A stretch of 64,000 nt of DNA from NCBI GenBank assembly GCA_947179485.1, contig OX359245.1, positions 50,331,067-50,395,066 on the forward strand. Reading direction: 5' to 3'. A program made the position numbers and the translations under genes. This document shows, in pieces, positions 37,653-48,805 of this stretch; positions within the stretch are counted from its first letter, which is position 1, and each line of letters starts with the position of its first letter. The stretch is from Allacma fusca (Eukaryota; Arthropoda; Collembola; Symphypleona; Sminthuridae). The notes beneath the pieces were generated by a model, which was given only the letters and a program-made list of their open reading frames with translations, had not been told where the DNA came from and searched no databases.

Positions 37653-38946
37653 ATGTCTCTGTCACGTGTACTTTTGTGTACTGTCTGCCGCGAAGACTTA
37701 CTGCAGGACGTACAACCTGATTTTGTCCTCAAGAAGAATGTGCACGAAGCCCAATTTTCGTCACCCACGTTTTTGGACCAGTACGAGTCTAGAGATTTGC
37801 AGAGATTCACAATGGGGTACGTAGTGTCAATAGAGAATAATCCAGCAGCACCCACTAATTGTATGCACATGTTTCACATGAGCTGCATTTGCAAATATTC
37901 GCAAGAGACGTGGACAAATATATTTAAAAACGACGTGTGGTCAGAGGAAGCTCTTAATCTCTACTGCCCGGGGTTCACACAGGGAGCATACTGCAAGAGG
38001 CAGTTCAGGGGTGTGCAGGATTTGAGATTCCTCAAGTTTGATGAATTTGACACAGAGTCTCACTGGTGCAAGTACAGAGGACAAAAAGAAACCCCAGCTC
38101 AAAAATGTCTCATAAATATGGAGGTGTATCGCGACCATAAAAATCGAATGGCAGGATTTCGCCGCCGCTGGGAAGTAGGGGTATACGATAGCCCAAAAAT
38201 TGAAGACCCTAAGGAAACCATCAGTAGCTGGGAAAAACTTTGCCGTTGGGATGAATTTAGGAAGTAAACTGGCCCGCCAAAAAAGAAGCCCAAGGAATTC
38301 GTGGCTTCAACTACGTCAAACGACCCCACTCCAGGACCATCGAACCGTGTAACAGGCAAGAAACCCGAAAAATACCGTGACGTATACCAAATGCTCAAGA
38401 AAATGTCAGATGATCACAAGAAAAAGCAAGGTAAAATATTATTTTTTAAATGGGTATAAAGGTGCATTGCATGGAATGTTAAGCTATATGTGGTAATTAT
38501 TTGCAATCAAATTGTAATTAAATGCTGGGCAATTTATTGCAGGTGAAACTTCTTCAATTTCAAATTTCCCATTGTCTGGTCATGAGCTCGACCACTCACA
38601 AAAGCGGATGGGGGAAGTTGCAGTAATCCTAGATGAGGTGGTTAGGGATTCATCCAAGAATAAGGCAGAAATTTCGATAGTAGACCTTGTTGATGATAGC
38701 GGTGATGTACAAGCTGGCTACTCTCAAATGTCGTCACCAAAATCACAATTATCGCATCCGCTCAGAACAAACCAAAGCTGCCTGGACATTTCCGGAGGCG
38801 TTGGTGTAGATGATGACGATGACTTTAACGGGGTTGGAGCAAACTTTGGTATGCCCGACGACGAGGAAACAAGGTCTGAAGGACTGGTGATCCGCGAGTC
38901 TCCAGAATCCCCGGATGACAGGTCTGAATTTGATGGCGATCTGTAG
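37653..38946 (+). pseudogene. RING-type ubiquitin-ligase-like gene with premature TAA
   Basis: Exon 1 is 37653-38430 and exon 2 is 38543-38946. The phase 1 intron has donor G|GTAAAA and acceptor TTGCAG. The N-terminal part has CTVC, then CMHMFHMSC (a RING-H2 core C-x-H-x2-H-x2-C), then CP-x7-C, consistent with a variant RING. An in-frame TAA at 38265-38267 follows RWDEFRK. The same frame stays open for 54 more codons with a basic PPKKKPK motif, then continues through exon 2 for 135 codons. The tail has ISIVDLVDDSGD, which fits a SUMO-interacting motif, and an acidic DDDDD stretch. Either the long form was inactivated by nonsense mutation, or the truncated 204-residue RING product is what is made. 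RING proteins recruit E2 enzymes for ubiquitin transfer. Confidence 0.62.
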
Positions 38947-39531
38947 ATGTCTTTTGTTTGGGAGTGGAATATTTTATTACATAATTATTTTGGATAATGA
39001 GCTGCATTTTCTTCTTTGCGTGTAAAATGGTAATTATGGTGGCATGTAATTTAATGATTGTTTTTCAAACATTTTTTGGTGAAATAAAAAATGGTAATGG
39101 GATAAAATCCAATTTTATGTATGCCGGTGGATTTATTGAGTTCATAAATTGTACATGCTAAAATAAAATGTTTAGAAACTAAAGTTTTTAACATGACGAC
39201 AATGCTTTATTTGGCGGTTTTTAAAATCCAACGCTATTGCTCATATCATTTTGTGTTTGAAATTAAAGTTACAAATAGTTTTATAAATAATAATAAAGAT
39301 GAATAAATGTGTTCAAAAAGTAATAAACCCACAACCAACTACGAATCATAATATTATGAAATAAAACCCAACACCACTGTATTATGAAATGATAAATGAT
39401 AAGAATAAAAAAAAAGTGTGGCTATCTCACACATGTCCCAAACCCCGTCATATAAAACAAAGTTCATCCCAAATGATCCCCTGCAGCATCTCAATAGTTG
39501 GTAGCAGCTGCAACAGTACGGCCAATTCTCT
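38947..39531. other. convergent intergenic spacer
   Basis: An AT-rich stretch between the 3' ends of the + strand RING gene and the - strand tail-anchored gene. AATAAAA-type polyadenylation signals occur near 39084 (AAATAAAA) and on the other strand. No gene is seen. Confidence 0.4.
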
Positions 39532-40570
39532 TTAGACGGGCATAGGCTCGTCAATGAAAGTCAGCAAAGCAATCATGAGTGGCACTGAGAAGAACAAACA
39601 TGGCCCCTAATACAAATACATAGACATGATATTAGTGGATTTAAAGTAACATTATTTCATTCATTAGCCATTAATATTCATAGAACTTAAACAAACTTAC
39701 GGCCCAATTGGAGAAACGATCTGCGACATCGTCTGGCACCGGGTTCAAGAGTCCAAACTCAAAGATCCCCGAACGCTGGTTGAAATGAATGCGAATTTTC
39801 AAATTGCAAGTTTCCAAGTCTGCTTCTTCCTTCCAAAATTCGCGGACCTTCTTGGGGTCGTATGAAAAGGCCCTTCCTGGGTTCTCTTTAAAAACGTCCA
39901 GTGGATCCGACTCGTTTTTTCCAGATCTCTCGTGGCGGTCAATCTGCTCCAGGACCTTTTCCATCAACGGGCGAAGTTTCTGTCCTTCGTACTGCGTGAA
40001 GCGGATGCGCTGAATTGATTTTGGGTTCTGTTTCCCAATGTGCAGAAACATGCAACGACTTGCTTCGTTGTACACCTTCTTGGCAAAGTATTGTTGTTCA
40101 TCGTCCAACTATTGAAAATTATAAAAATGTATTTTTATTCGGGAATAATAATGACCAGTCATTTGTTCTAAACTGCAAGTTACGTACGACACCACTTACA
40201 ATAAACACATCTGGTGTAGTCCAGAATTCTGGGTCGTTTGGAGACAGCTTGGACTTTGCTTCCGCCAGTTTTGGTGCCTTGGGTGGCTTGTTGGGGTCAA
40301 AGCGTGCAAGCTGGACCTTTCTGATATGCTTGGGCTGAGACCCATGATCCGGCTCCAAACTCCCCCATGCGGCTTGAAAAATAAAATAAGTTGTATGCAT
40401 TGAATCTTGTACACAAAAAATGGTTCAATGCAAAAACGTCAAAACAATAAAAGACGTTTTGAATAAAATAAAATTGTTCGTGTTTTAAAACCTTGTGAAG
40501 CTCCTGGACTTGGATCGTCACCTCCTTCCTTGCTGACAGACAAATTAGTTGATTGTTGGGGTTTGTCCAT
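39532..40570 (-). CDS. tail-anchored protein of unknown function
   Basis: Four exons: 40492-40570, 40200-40372, 39701-40108 and 39532-39606 (735 nt, 244 residues). Introns are phase 1, 0 and 0, with donors G|GTTTTA, T|GTAAGT and C|GTAAGT. The body is hydrophilic (ARFDPNKPPKAPKLAEAKSK, then a charged helical region). The last exon encodes a hydrophobic stretch FFSVPLMIALLTFI followed by a short tail, which suggests a C-terminal membrane anchor. I do not recognise the family. If the last intron is not spliced, the protein ends instead after SLFKFYEY without an anchor. Confidence 0.6.
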
Positions 40571-40924
40571 TTTGGAGAAAATCAAAAATTGTAATAAAAT
40601 CAAAAGAATGTATGAAGCAGTAATTGACAGCTGAACGAGTTGAATTGTAAAATGTGAGTAAATTTTAATAAGCTCGTGCTTTTATAGTCAGCAGAAGCAA
40701 CCATGAGGGACTATCACTCCACTTTACTTATTTCGGAAGGGCTGTTTATTTTCCTACAATCTAATTTCACCCATAATATTCCCCCTGTTCGGGTACAACC
40801 ACTAAAGATAAAATTCTTTGCTGTCTCTGGATTGGTCCTCTGATTTGGTTAAAGTGGCCAGATTTTCAGAGTCGTTAAAACAGAGTACAATTCCAACTGC
40901 CAGTGACAGCATTACAGAGCTATA

Positions 40925-42704
40925 ATGGGGGATATACATTTAAACAAGAGCCTGGTTGAAAAATGGAAGCAAAGTTTCAAACAGAGTAATTTGCTCAAAG
41001 AAGTTCCAAGACCCGAAATAGCTTTTGAACATTTGACGGGAGAGCAACAAGAACTTGTCGTGTTAGTACGGGAGCGACTTGAAACGTCTATGCTGGACAA
41101 TCCGTTGCGAATAATACTTCATTCACCTGCTGGGTTTGGGAAGTCCTGTGTTTTAAATCACATTAAGTACATGCTAGAGTGCAAGAAGCGTAACAATCCA
41201 GATTTCGACTACCGCTTTGCCGTCCTTACTGGCATGTGTGCCTCTCACCTCAAGATAACAACAATTCATTCGGCGTTCAAATTACCCACAAATTTTGGTG
41301 GCAACTTTTTGAAAAATATTCAAAATCGATCCTATTTTAAACCCGATCAGCTGGAAGAATTTAAACGAATTAAGATAATTATTTTGGATGAAATGTCTTT
41401 AGTGTCACTGAAACTTTTACACGCAATTGATTTGATAATGAGATCGTCAGATTGTGATTATCAGCATTTGCCATTTGCTTCGCGTTCGTTGATTATCTGT
41501 GGGGACCCCCTCCAAGTAAAATAATAAAATAAATGCACTTCTCCATTACCAAGTTATATTTTATTGAGAGTATAAGGTGTCAAAAATTAAAACAGGTTTA
41601 ATTAACTATGCGTTTTTATGCAACTTTAGCCATTAACCATCGAAGAGAGTCCAATATTTTTCCCAGCTTACCAGAAGCCAGGACACACATTTCACCAGAC
41701 GTCCCTGGCCTACTACGAAATAAAAAACGTGTTTCGATTAACCAAACCCATGCGCCAATTTGGTAACGAACCCGAACAGCTAAAATTCCGAGCATTTCTC
41801 ATGCGACTACGCTATAACCGGGCACTACCAGAAGACGTCGATTTTGTTCGTTCGCGATTGCAATCAAATCTACCCGAAACCGAACAGAGGGAATTTAACG
41901 AGGCTCTGCACGTGTTTTCGCTCAAATGTGAAGTCAAAATGCACAACATGTACGCTCTTATTCTTTTTTAATGTGTCACCGTCGAAATAATTACCGACAC
42001 GTAAATAATTTCACTCCTACAGTACCTAGTTCAAAGTGTGTAATGATTCACTACAGTATTATATTTTCAGGAAGATGCTTATGAAAATGTTTAGCGATGA
42101 TGAGATAATCGCTACTTCCAACGGTATTCAGACTTTGCATATTGCCATTTCAGCCCCCGTCTTTATAACACGAAATCTAGCAACTGATCTGGCTGTTGTA
42201 AATGGATCCAGAGGTCACGTAGTTGACGTGATTTTTGACGCTAAGCGTGACCAGCCAGACGTTTTCCTTCGTCACATTAAATGCATCATCGTTGATATTG
42301 AGGGGTATTTAGGTCCAAGGTATGCTTCGGGTCGAGGTTCCGGATTCCCGGTTTTCCGCTACTCGGAAAGTGGTTACTGTCATGCATTGCGTGACTTCGC
42401 TCGAGCAAACCCATTTCCGTTGCAGCTTGGGTGAACAACGACAAAGCACAAAGTTCAAGGACTTTCACTGAACCGCTTAGCTGTGAATCTCGGAGCCAAG
42501 GAGATTTGGGCCAAGGTTGACTACTTGTGTATGTCCAGGGTGAAAAGGTGGGACCATATAATGTTTACGGACGAACACGTTGCCCCCGAACGTTTTACAG
42601 ACAAGTCAAACGATATTATTGATGCTACAGAGCTACAACAGTACGAAATTCGTCGGCTCCACAGGTTTTGGAAAAGAAGATGCAACGCAGTTTGTAATAA
42701 GTAA
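40925..42704 (+). pseudogene. PIF1-type superfamily 1 helicase with in-frame TGA
   Basis: Exons are 40925-41515, 41630-41949 and 42071-42704 (1545 nt, 515 codons in one frame). Visible motifs, in order: Walker A HSPAGFGKS, TTIHSAFKL (motif Ia), IIILDEMSLVS (DE-box), ICGDPLQ (motif III), LTKPMRQF (motif IV region), NLATDLAVVNGSRGHVV (motif V), and KHKVQGLSLNRLAVN followed by YLCMSRV (motif VI). An in-frame TGA at 42432-42434 falls between motifs V and VI, at a position where PIF1 proteins commonly have Trp, so TGG to TGA is the simplest explanation. The truncated product would lack motif VI. PIF1 helicases unwind DNA 5' to 3'. In this element it could have served replication together with the polymerase that converges on it. 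Such a helicase is not a standard Polinton gene. Confidence 0.85.
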
Positions 42705-42814
42705 TGCCTTTGAGTTAGTTTCAAAAATACTTTCATTTAGTTTTTATTTCATTATTAACAATTAATTTACAATGTACACATTTTTATTTGTTAATAAAAT
42801 TATAACAACATAAA

Positions 42815-45800
42815 TTACTTGGGAGAGAAACCATGCGGAACACTATAGTTTGATTTAATTGTGTCCGGAAATGCCCTAGCTAAATTTATATAATTAAAAC
42901 CTAAACGCTCAAATGTCACCAAACACAATTTATTTCCAACAACCCGCGATTTTTCAAACTCGAATTTAATTGTTTCATTATTCACACTTGCATTTTTATA
43001 CATGGTATGAGTAAACATACAAGAAACATTTTTCGGGATTGATTTGCACTGCGAGGTTTGGTTTCCGGAATATGTCAATACCGAAAACTCCTTGGCTCTT
43101 AATGCCACGATTTCACCAGTCGAAAGCGACTCAATTTTAATTTTACCCGGTAATTGGCGACGCCCTTGCCTTAAATTTGGGTATGTTGACCCATATAATT
43201 TGAAGATCAAGTGAGACTCTGGCAGCTTAGACAAGTCAAATGTGCTATGATTCTTTGCAATTGTTTCCAAAAACTTTTCTTCTGCGTCACAAAATATTTC
43301 TAGATAGAACCCATCACAATCGACATACAGTAACCTCGAGTCAAATATTGTTTTAATATTCTGATAATATGAATTATAAAGAATTATTTTGCTCTGCTCA
43401 AGAATCGAGAAACCTATAATTTGTGCGTTACAGGAATTTACTTTCTTTGGGGCTAAAGTAAAGACGCTGCAATTTGGGGTTAGGGAATCAAAATCTTTAC
43501 AAAGGGGAGAGGAAATCAGTTTGTGACAACTATCTCTACTACAACAGAACGTGGTTGTGTTGCAGAACGCGTTCCCAGAAAGAAATTTTCCAGACAGATT
43601 ATTTGAATAGCTTTTTGCTTGATTACTTTCGATTTCACTGGTAGCTTCTATTCTTTGCGAGAGTACGAAATCAATATACGTTTTAAATAAACATGTTTGG
43701 TGGAATTTAATTCCTCTGTGTATCTGCCCTATGCGCATACCAAATGCCACAAAATATCTCAAGAGTCGACCATGTATGACATATTTTGTCTTATTGTAAC
43801 ACGTACCCATAAGCTTTCTCTCGCTCTGCCAAACGGACTTAGTTTCTTTCTTCCCCGAGGATCCCAAAAACGATAATATCAAATGTTCAAAAGCTAGAGG
43901 TAAATCAGATGTGTCCCTGTGTAAATCCGTACTATATGTCAAGTCTAACTCGAGAATGTAATCACAGTCTCGGGGTTTCTCCACGATTGAAATGTGTCTC
44001 CAATCCTGTTTTGGAGGAAACTTCAAGGCATTCAGCTCCTCTCTGCTCATCCACTCGAAATTACTTGTAGGAAAATAAAAATATTGCATTGTATATGCAT
44101 ACATTGAATTTATATCAAAATGTGTTATAAATGATTTTCTACTGCTTGGATTGTAGCCCCCGCAAGCACCATTCCAGACATTATTGGCTCTGGTAACTTT
44201 TGTGCTGCTGTAACATATGCCGCCCCTGAGATTAGAACTTATTAATTTTGTTATACTGGGCTCACTACATATGCCTATTTCTCTTTTACTGTAGAATAAA
44301 AACGCCTGAAAAGTAAATGCAGACACTGTGGACACGCCTGTTGGATCTAATCGAAATGAGTTGTAGGCTCTTTGTCGGTATCCTTCCCAAACCGCAGCCA
44401 ACTGTGACGACTCAATACACCTATATAGGTTTGCTATACAGGATACACTCTGCAGAGAATAAATCTGGGATATTTTGTTGAATGCTTTAATTTGTTCGAC
44501 CGTAAATAATTCGTGGTCATTAACCGATACAAAAATGTTTCCTTTGTCTTCTGGTAATTGCTCAAGATGCCGCAGAGACGCACACCGCATTAAAATATCA
44601 ATTGGTGGCAACTGAATTATTAACAAAATAATCGTTTTCATGCCACATTTAGGTGGGCTGTTTGGGAAAAATGAACTAAAACACTGCTCTAAAATACATA
44701 GAAATCCGGACGTGTAATCCATCGATGCCAAAATTTTTGATAGTGGCTCGTTAATAAAATTCATAGTGTTTGTGAACCGTATTCTTGCCTTCTGTGATCG
44801 TTTTGTAAAATGTGGGTTTTGCATATTGGACTTGTCTTTATCCCAATCTAAACCTGATTTTGGGCATATTTTCGGAATAAAAAGTATATCCGAAGCTATT
44901 TCTATCTGAATAATATCCTTTGGAGATTTCGCTAAGACACGAATCCCAGAGGCACTGTACAAACTTGTGCCAAGCCCGGTAATAATTAGTCGAAAATCTA
45001 AGCCTTTGGGGGAGTGGATTAAAATCGGTAAATAAGTTTTTGATAAAATTCTTAAATTACAATATTGACAGATCACTGCCTCAATTCTTCCCCCAGCAAC
45101 ACTGCTTCCAAAATGATTATGGTGCATTGTTTTAAGAATCGGTTTTGATTCCGAGTTTTGAACGCACATATCCTCATAAATTTCCTCGTCTGCTGTACTT
45201 ACTACACCAATCATATTTTCGTCCCAAGATTGGTAATCCCAGGGTACACGATGGCTAAACCTTCTTGTAGTGTTGCCACTATTTGTGAACTCGGCATTAC
45301 AATATTCGCAATTAGTGATACTTTCAAATTCAATCATCTGCTCTACAGTTGGCAGTAAAATGTTGTTGGTGTTTCTAATAATAGTCAAAAGTTCTTTGGC
45401 CCAGTAGAATGCGCGGGTAAAAAAATGCTCAATCGCTCCCTGCTTAGCGGAATACGTTTCTGCAGCTACTATATGGGAATTCGTCATTTTTGTCTCCGCT
45501 GACATAGTGTCTTTACGAACAATAACAAAGGAGTACCCAGCCAAATGATACACTAACTGCTGCTTATTTCCCGATGCTGCTGCCTGACCATCTCTTTCGA
45601 CACCCTCTTGGTCTAGTGAAAAAGACAGGTACATGACATAGGGGAAATGAAGTGTTAAATCAAGACGATTAAACTTTATCTTTGTTCCTTCTGGAACAGC
45701 GCGTTCAGCCGGTTTGTCAATTCTGCAGCGCGTATTTACAAAGGCGTCAATTCCTAGGGTTACATGCTTTGCTAAATCTGCATTACATTGCTCAATGTGG

Positions 45801-47101
45801 TTCTGATACGGCATTTTGGTAGAAACAAATAGGACGCAATTCTTGCATACATAACACTTACTTTTCTGGGAGCTCAAACGACTTAAAAACTTGTCTAAAT
45901 TGTGGATGAGTACAACGTGAAATTTATTAGACTCTATAGTCCCTGTAGACCTTTTCTGAATTAAAAAAAGACTGATTTTAGTGGAAAATGAGAAAGAGCT
46001 CCTTCGCGCCAAGTAGATACGTTTATTTTCGTGTGACAATACATTTACACACACACGATTATTTTTTTCAAAATTGCAAATACTTTCATAAATGCCTACA
46101 ATGCCGTCACAATCTGCACACGCACCATTAAAATCCAACTTTGAATAATATCGGCGCCAAGTGCTACAATTTTTTAGGTTCATCCGTTTACGCTTTGGTA
46201 ACAACTTATTAACCTTAATTGCGTCATCCCAATAAATACTAGCTGTTACAGCTACCTTAAAACAGTCGCGAGTTGTTTTAAAATTCACGATGCCACAAGA
46301 TTTAAATTGCATTTTTAAATATTGCCTAATACGCGCAGTTGCTAGCGGTCTATACTCTCCAACCTTAATTTCCAGGGATTTAAGTTTAAGAATACGGAAA
46401 TTGCTACCATTTTCAATGAACACCGATTTTTTAGTCCCAATTTCATCTACACAACTAATTACTAAATTCGAAATATTTTCTTCTGTAAATAAAATGTGAT
46501 GTTCACTTTGAAAGAAGTATAAAATTACTTTTTGCTGCACAACCTCATCGTTTTGAATGATTAACTGTTCCATATCTACTCCCAACTTAAAAGCTATTCT
46601 AATAGACCCGTGAATTACGATTAGTTGCTCCAACAATTTCTTAATTGCAGCATACATACCACTAAAAGCTTGGTCAATTTCTAAAACTACATCGTTAAAA
46701 TAATAAATGTATGTAACAATAGCCCCTAGATGGCTTCTTGAAAATTCCCGAAACGTGGACAAGTCCAAGGGATTTCTCCTTTCGGATCCTCCAACTTGGT
46801 TGCTGGGGTGAACACATTCGTGTTCGTCGATGTCGATAAAATACATCTCACACGGTGCACATAGATGTCGCGCGTTAACATGGTTGCGATATTCAATGTA
46901 ACGTCGAGTTTGAAATGGGCACCCTGGGACGGGGCAATGTAAAAACTATAAAATATTCATTACACAATTACACAAAGTCCATAGCCACAAAATAAAGAGA
47001 ACGAAATATTCAAATTTGTTGGCGCTTACTGAATTCGACGTGCCCGATTTTGTAGGATCAGGATAAATGTTTGTTGGGTAACAAGGTGACTCGTCGTCCA
47101 T
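42815..47101 (-). CDS. POLB: protein-primed-type family B DNA polymerase
   Basis: Two exons, 47030-47101 (24 codons) and 42815-46945, with a phase 0 intron (A|GTAAGC donor, TATAG acceptor). Total is about 1400 residues. The start of exon 2 encodes a C2H2 finger, CPVPGC...H-x4-H. Palm motifs are clear: motif A HFDINSMYAYTM (about residue 967), motif B NNLSGKFLSG (about 1139) and motif C LLYVDCDGFYLEIF (about 1231), plus a KEFSVL block like the KxY motif. In the N-terminal half, LIHNLDKFLSRL resembles Exo II, and CYVCKNC begins a second Cys/His cluster. Exo I and III are not obvious by eye. The enzyme would replicate the element from its inverted-repeat ends using a terminal protein. The reading frame is fully open, the best-preserved large gene here. 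Confidence 0.93.
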
Positions 47102-47285
47102 GTTTGTCTGCTGAGACGGGCAGATAATTTAAACGACTTCTTTCAACACACGCAAAAATTTCGGCTTCTTGCATATGAGGGTTTGCAAATACTTTGACCC
47201 CTTGAGAACGACGTGAGTGGACAGCAGACCACACAAAACATATAAAACTGAAATGTAATAAACAAACGTATTTAAAGAACATCAC
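47061..47285 (-). CDS. possible small secreted-type ORF overlapping polB leader
   Basis: The ORF starts with a hydrophobic, signal-peptide-like stretch (FFKYVCLLHFSFICFVW). It ends inside the first coding exon of the polymerase in another frame. It has no recognisable domain, and an internal TTTCAG could equally be a polymerase leader splice acceptor. Weakly supported. Confidence 0.25.
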
Positions 47286-47345
47286 CAAAAAATTTTTTTA
47301 AAGAAAATCGCGTTCAAATTTGCATTCAAATTAACTAATTAATTA

Positions 47346-47816
47346 TCAAGTTAAATAATTATTACGTTTATTCGTAAATTTAATACACTCATCCAAGCCG
47401 CCTAGACCTGGGTAGTAGGAATTCTCCCCCGTGTACAGTCCATTGAGTAAGGAATCAATGTTCCTATCATCAGAAATATTTACTGATTTCGTCACTGCCG
47501 CCGTCGCGTTACCGTGTGCCAAGTTGTGAAGCAAATTGTGCAAAACTTTCACCAGAGTTTTCTCACTGTCTAAAATTTCAAACACAACTTGATTGGCGGC
47601 ACTTGTCACTACTTTGGTCAAAAGCCGTTTCACAGTAATTTCTTGAGGCGAAAAATTTATGTTACCTGTACAGTTTTTCCCGAAAATAATTGAGCTTTCA
47701 TTTTTCTGAGAGTCAGGAATGTGTACAGGGGCAGATGAAACGTATTGACCAACTGCCAAAATCACACAGCACATATATGATAATTTAAACATTTTGCCAC
47801 AAAACGAGGTTCGCAT
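47346..47816 (-). CDS. small secreted glycoprotein, unknown function
   Basis: One exon of up to 156 residues. The likely start is the second ATG (about 47792), which places a signal peptide MFKLSYMCCVILAVGQYVSS directly at the N-terminus with cleavage before APVH. The mature part has N-glycosylation sequons NES, NCT, NAT and NIS, an amphipathic middle region and a conserved-looking GLGGLDECIKF tail. No transmembrane segment follows. I do not recognise the family. It lies between the polymerase and the morphogenesis block and could be a host-interaction or virion-associated protein, but that is inference. Confidence 0.55.
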   Translation of the reverse strand: MRTSFCGKMFKLSYMCCVILAVGQYVSSAPVHIPDSQKNESSIIFGKNCTGNINFSPQEITVKRLLTKVVTSAANQVVFEILDSEKTLVKVLHNLLHNLAHGNATAAVTKSVNISDDRNIDSLLNGLYTGENSYYPGLGGLDECIKFTNKRNNYLT

Positions 47817-47875
47817 TGGTCAAAGTTCTTTAAAAGACTGGCCATTTTTAATCCGGTGATCTGGTATTGTTTTTG

Positions 47876-48415
47876 CTAATATTTGTTTCGCTTCTTAGTC
47901 CGAATGCGGCGGATTTTGACCCCCTTCGAGGAAGTTGAATGTACTTTACACCTTCGTTCTGTTCGGGCTTGTTTCTTGCTTTGGATGGTTCTACGCACGG
48001 CTTGTAGTTGTAGTTGTGTGGATTCGATGGGGATCCATTCTGAGGAAGAATTGCTTTTTGCTGCTTCTTGTGCTCTTGTATTTGTATCATTCACAGTCCC
48101 CTCCCCGCTGGTTAAAACATTATCCTGTGTTTGCGTGCCTTGGCTTCGACCACCCCCTTGTATTTCTAGGCTTGTGTTATCCGTCTCAGGTTCTGTGACT
48201 TGCTCCATAGTTTGGGCGGTAGATTTCTCAGGGTCATTACTCAAGACGGTGGTAGAGGTGTCGTCTTCTTTTACGCGTTCTGTATGTTTTTCTGGATTAT
48301 CTTTTACATGTTGTTTTTTAATGTGTTCAGAGTTGTATAACTGCATTAGCTTGAAATAAAGTTCAGGTGGCATAACCTTGTAAACGATTAAATCTGACGA
48401 CCTATTCATTTCCAC
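47876..48415 (-). CDS. 179-residue protein with basic C-terminus
   Basis: One exon. The N-terminus is LIVYKVMPPELYFKLMQLYN, a possible structured or peptide-binding segment. A Ser/Thr/Glu-rich disordered middle follows, then a strongly basic tail (KGVKIRRIRTKKRNKY). Its 5' end overlaps the stop of the next upstream gene by 14 nt, consistent with the tight packing of this leftward block. The layout (ordered head, acidic linker, basic end) suits a minor virion protein touching DNA, but I do not recognise a family. Confidence 0.55.
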   Translation of the reverse strand: MEMNRSSDLIVYKVMPPELYFKLMQLYNSEHIKKQHVKDNPEKHTERVKEDDTSTTVLSNDPEKSTAQTMEQVTEPETDNTSLEIQGGGRSQGTQTQDNVLTSGEGTVNDTNTRAQEAAKSNSSSEWIPIESTQLQLQAVRRTIQSKKQARTERRCKVHSTSSKGVKIRRIRTKKRNKY

Positions 48416-48779
48416 TGTCAGGACAATTAATTATTACGCACTCAGTATTTATAATGTTTTGAAATACATTGGCTAAAATAAACTTTACAACTCTCTGTTC
48501 GCCTTCAAGAACCTTTTGCACATTTATATTGACATTATAACACCCCAAAACACTTTTACATCTACAAATCTTATTCAACACAGATTTTATACGCGTGCGT
48601 AATGTACGACTCACGGGTTTCGTAGTTGAGAATATATCAAAATTACAAAAAAGATCACACAAAGCCAACAGCGTGTCACGGGATGATTCGTTAATTAATT
48701 GTTTATAATGCTTCTGCGTATCAGCAAGTAATATTGTGTACAGGTTTTCACACTCTGACTCTAACCTTGTTACTGGCAT
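48402..48779 (-). CDS. 125-residue protein of unknown function
   Basis: One exon starting MPVTRLESECENLY, mostly alpha-helical in appearance, with a Cys/basic stretch RIKSVLNKICRCKSVLG. The upstream frame is open to 48809 but without another ATG. It starts 27 bp after the packaging ATPase stop and overlaps the following gene by 14 nt, so it belongs to the morphogenesis block. No recognised domain. Confidence 0.5.
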   Translation of the reverse strand: MPVTRLESECENLYTILLADTQKHYKQLINESSRDTLLALCDLFCNFDIFSTTKPVSRTLRTRIKSVLNKICRCKSVLGCYNVNINVQKVLEGEQRVVKFILANVFQNIINTECVIINCPDSGNE

Positions 48780-48805
48780 CGCAATAGCGCCTGCGCGGTG
48801 GGTAT

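Noticed and set aside
40925..42704. Helitron, on the basis of a PIF1-type helicase
   Set aside because: There is no Rep/HUH nuclease domain and no TC...CTRR ends. The gene lies inside a bounded Polinton.
47883..48359. 158-codon + strand ORF opposite the basic-tail protein
   Set aside because: Antisense to a better-supported ORF in the leftward block, with Cys/Ser-rich composition typical of a shadow frame.
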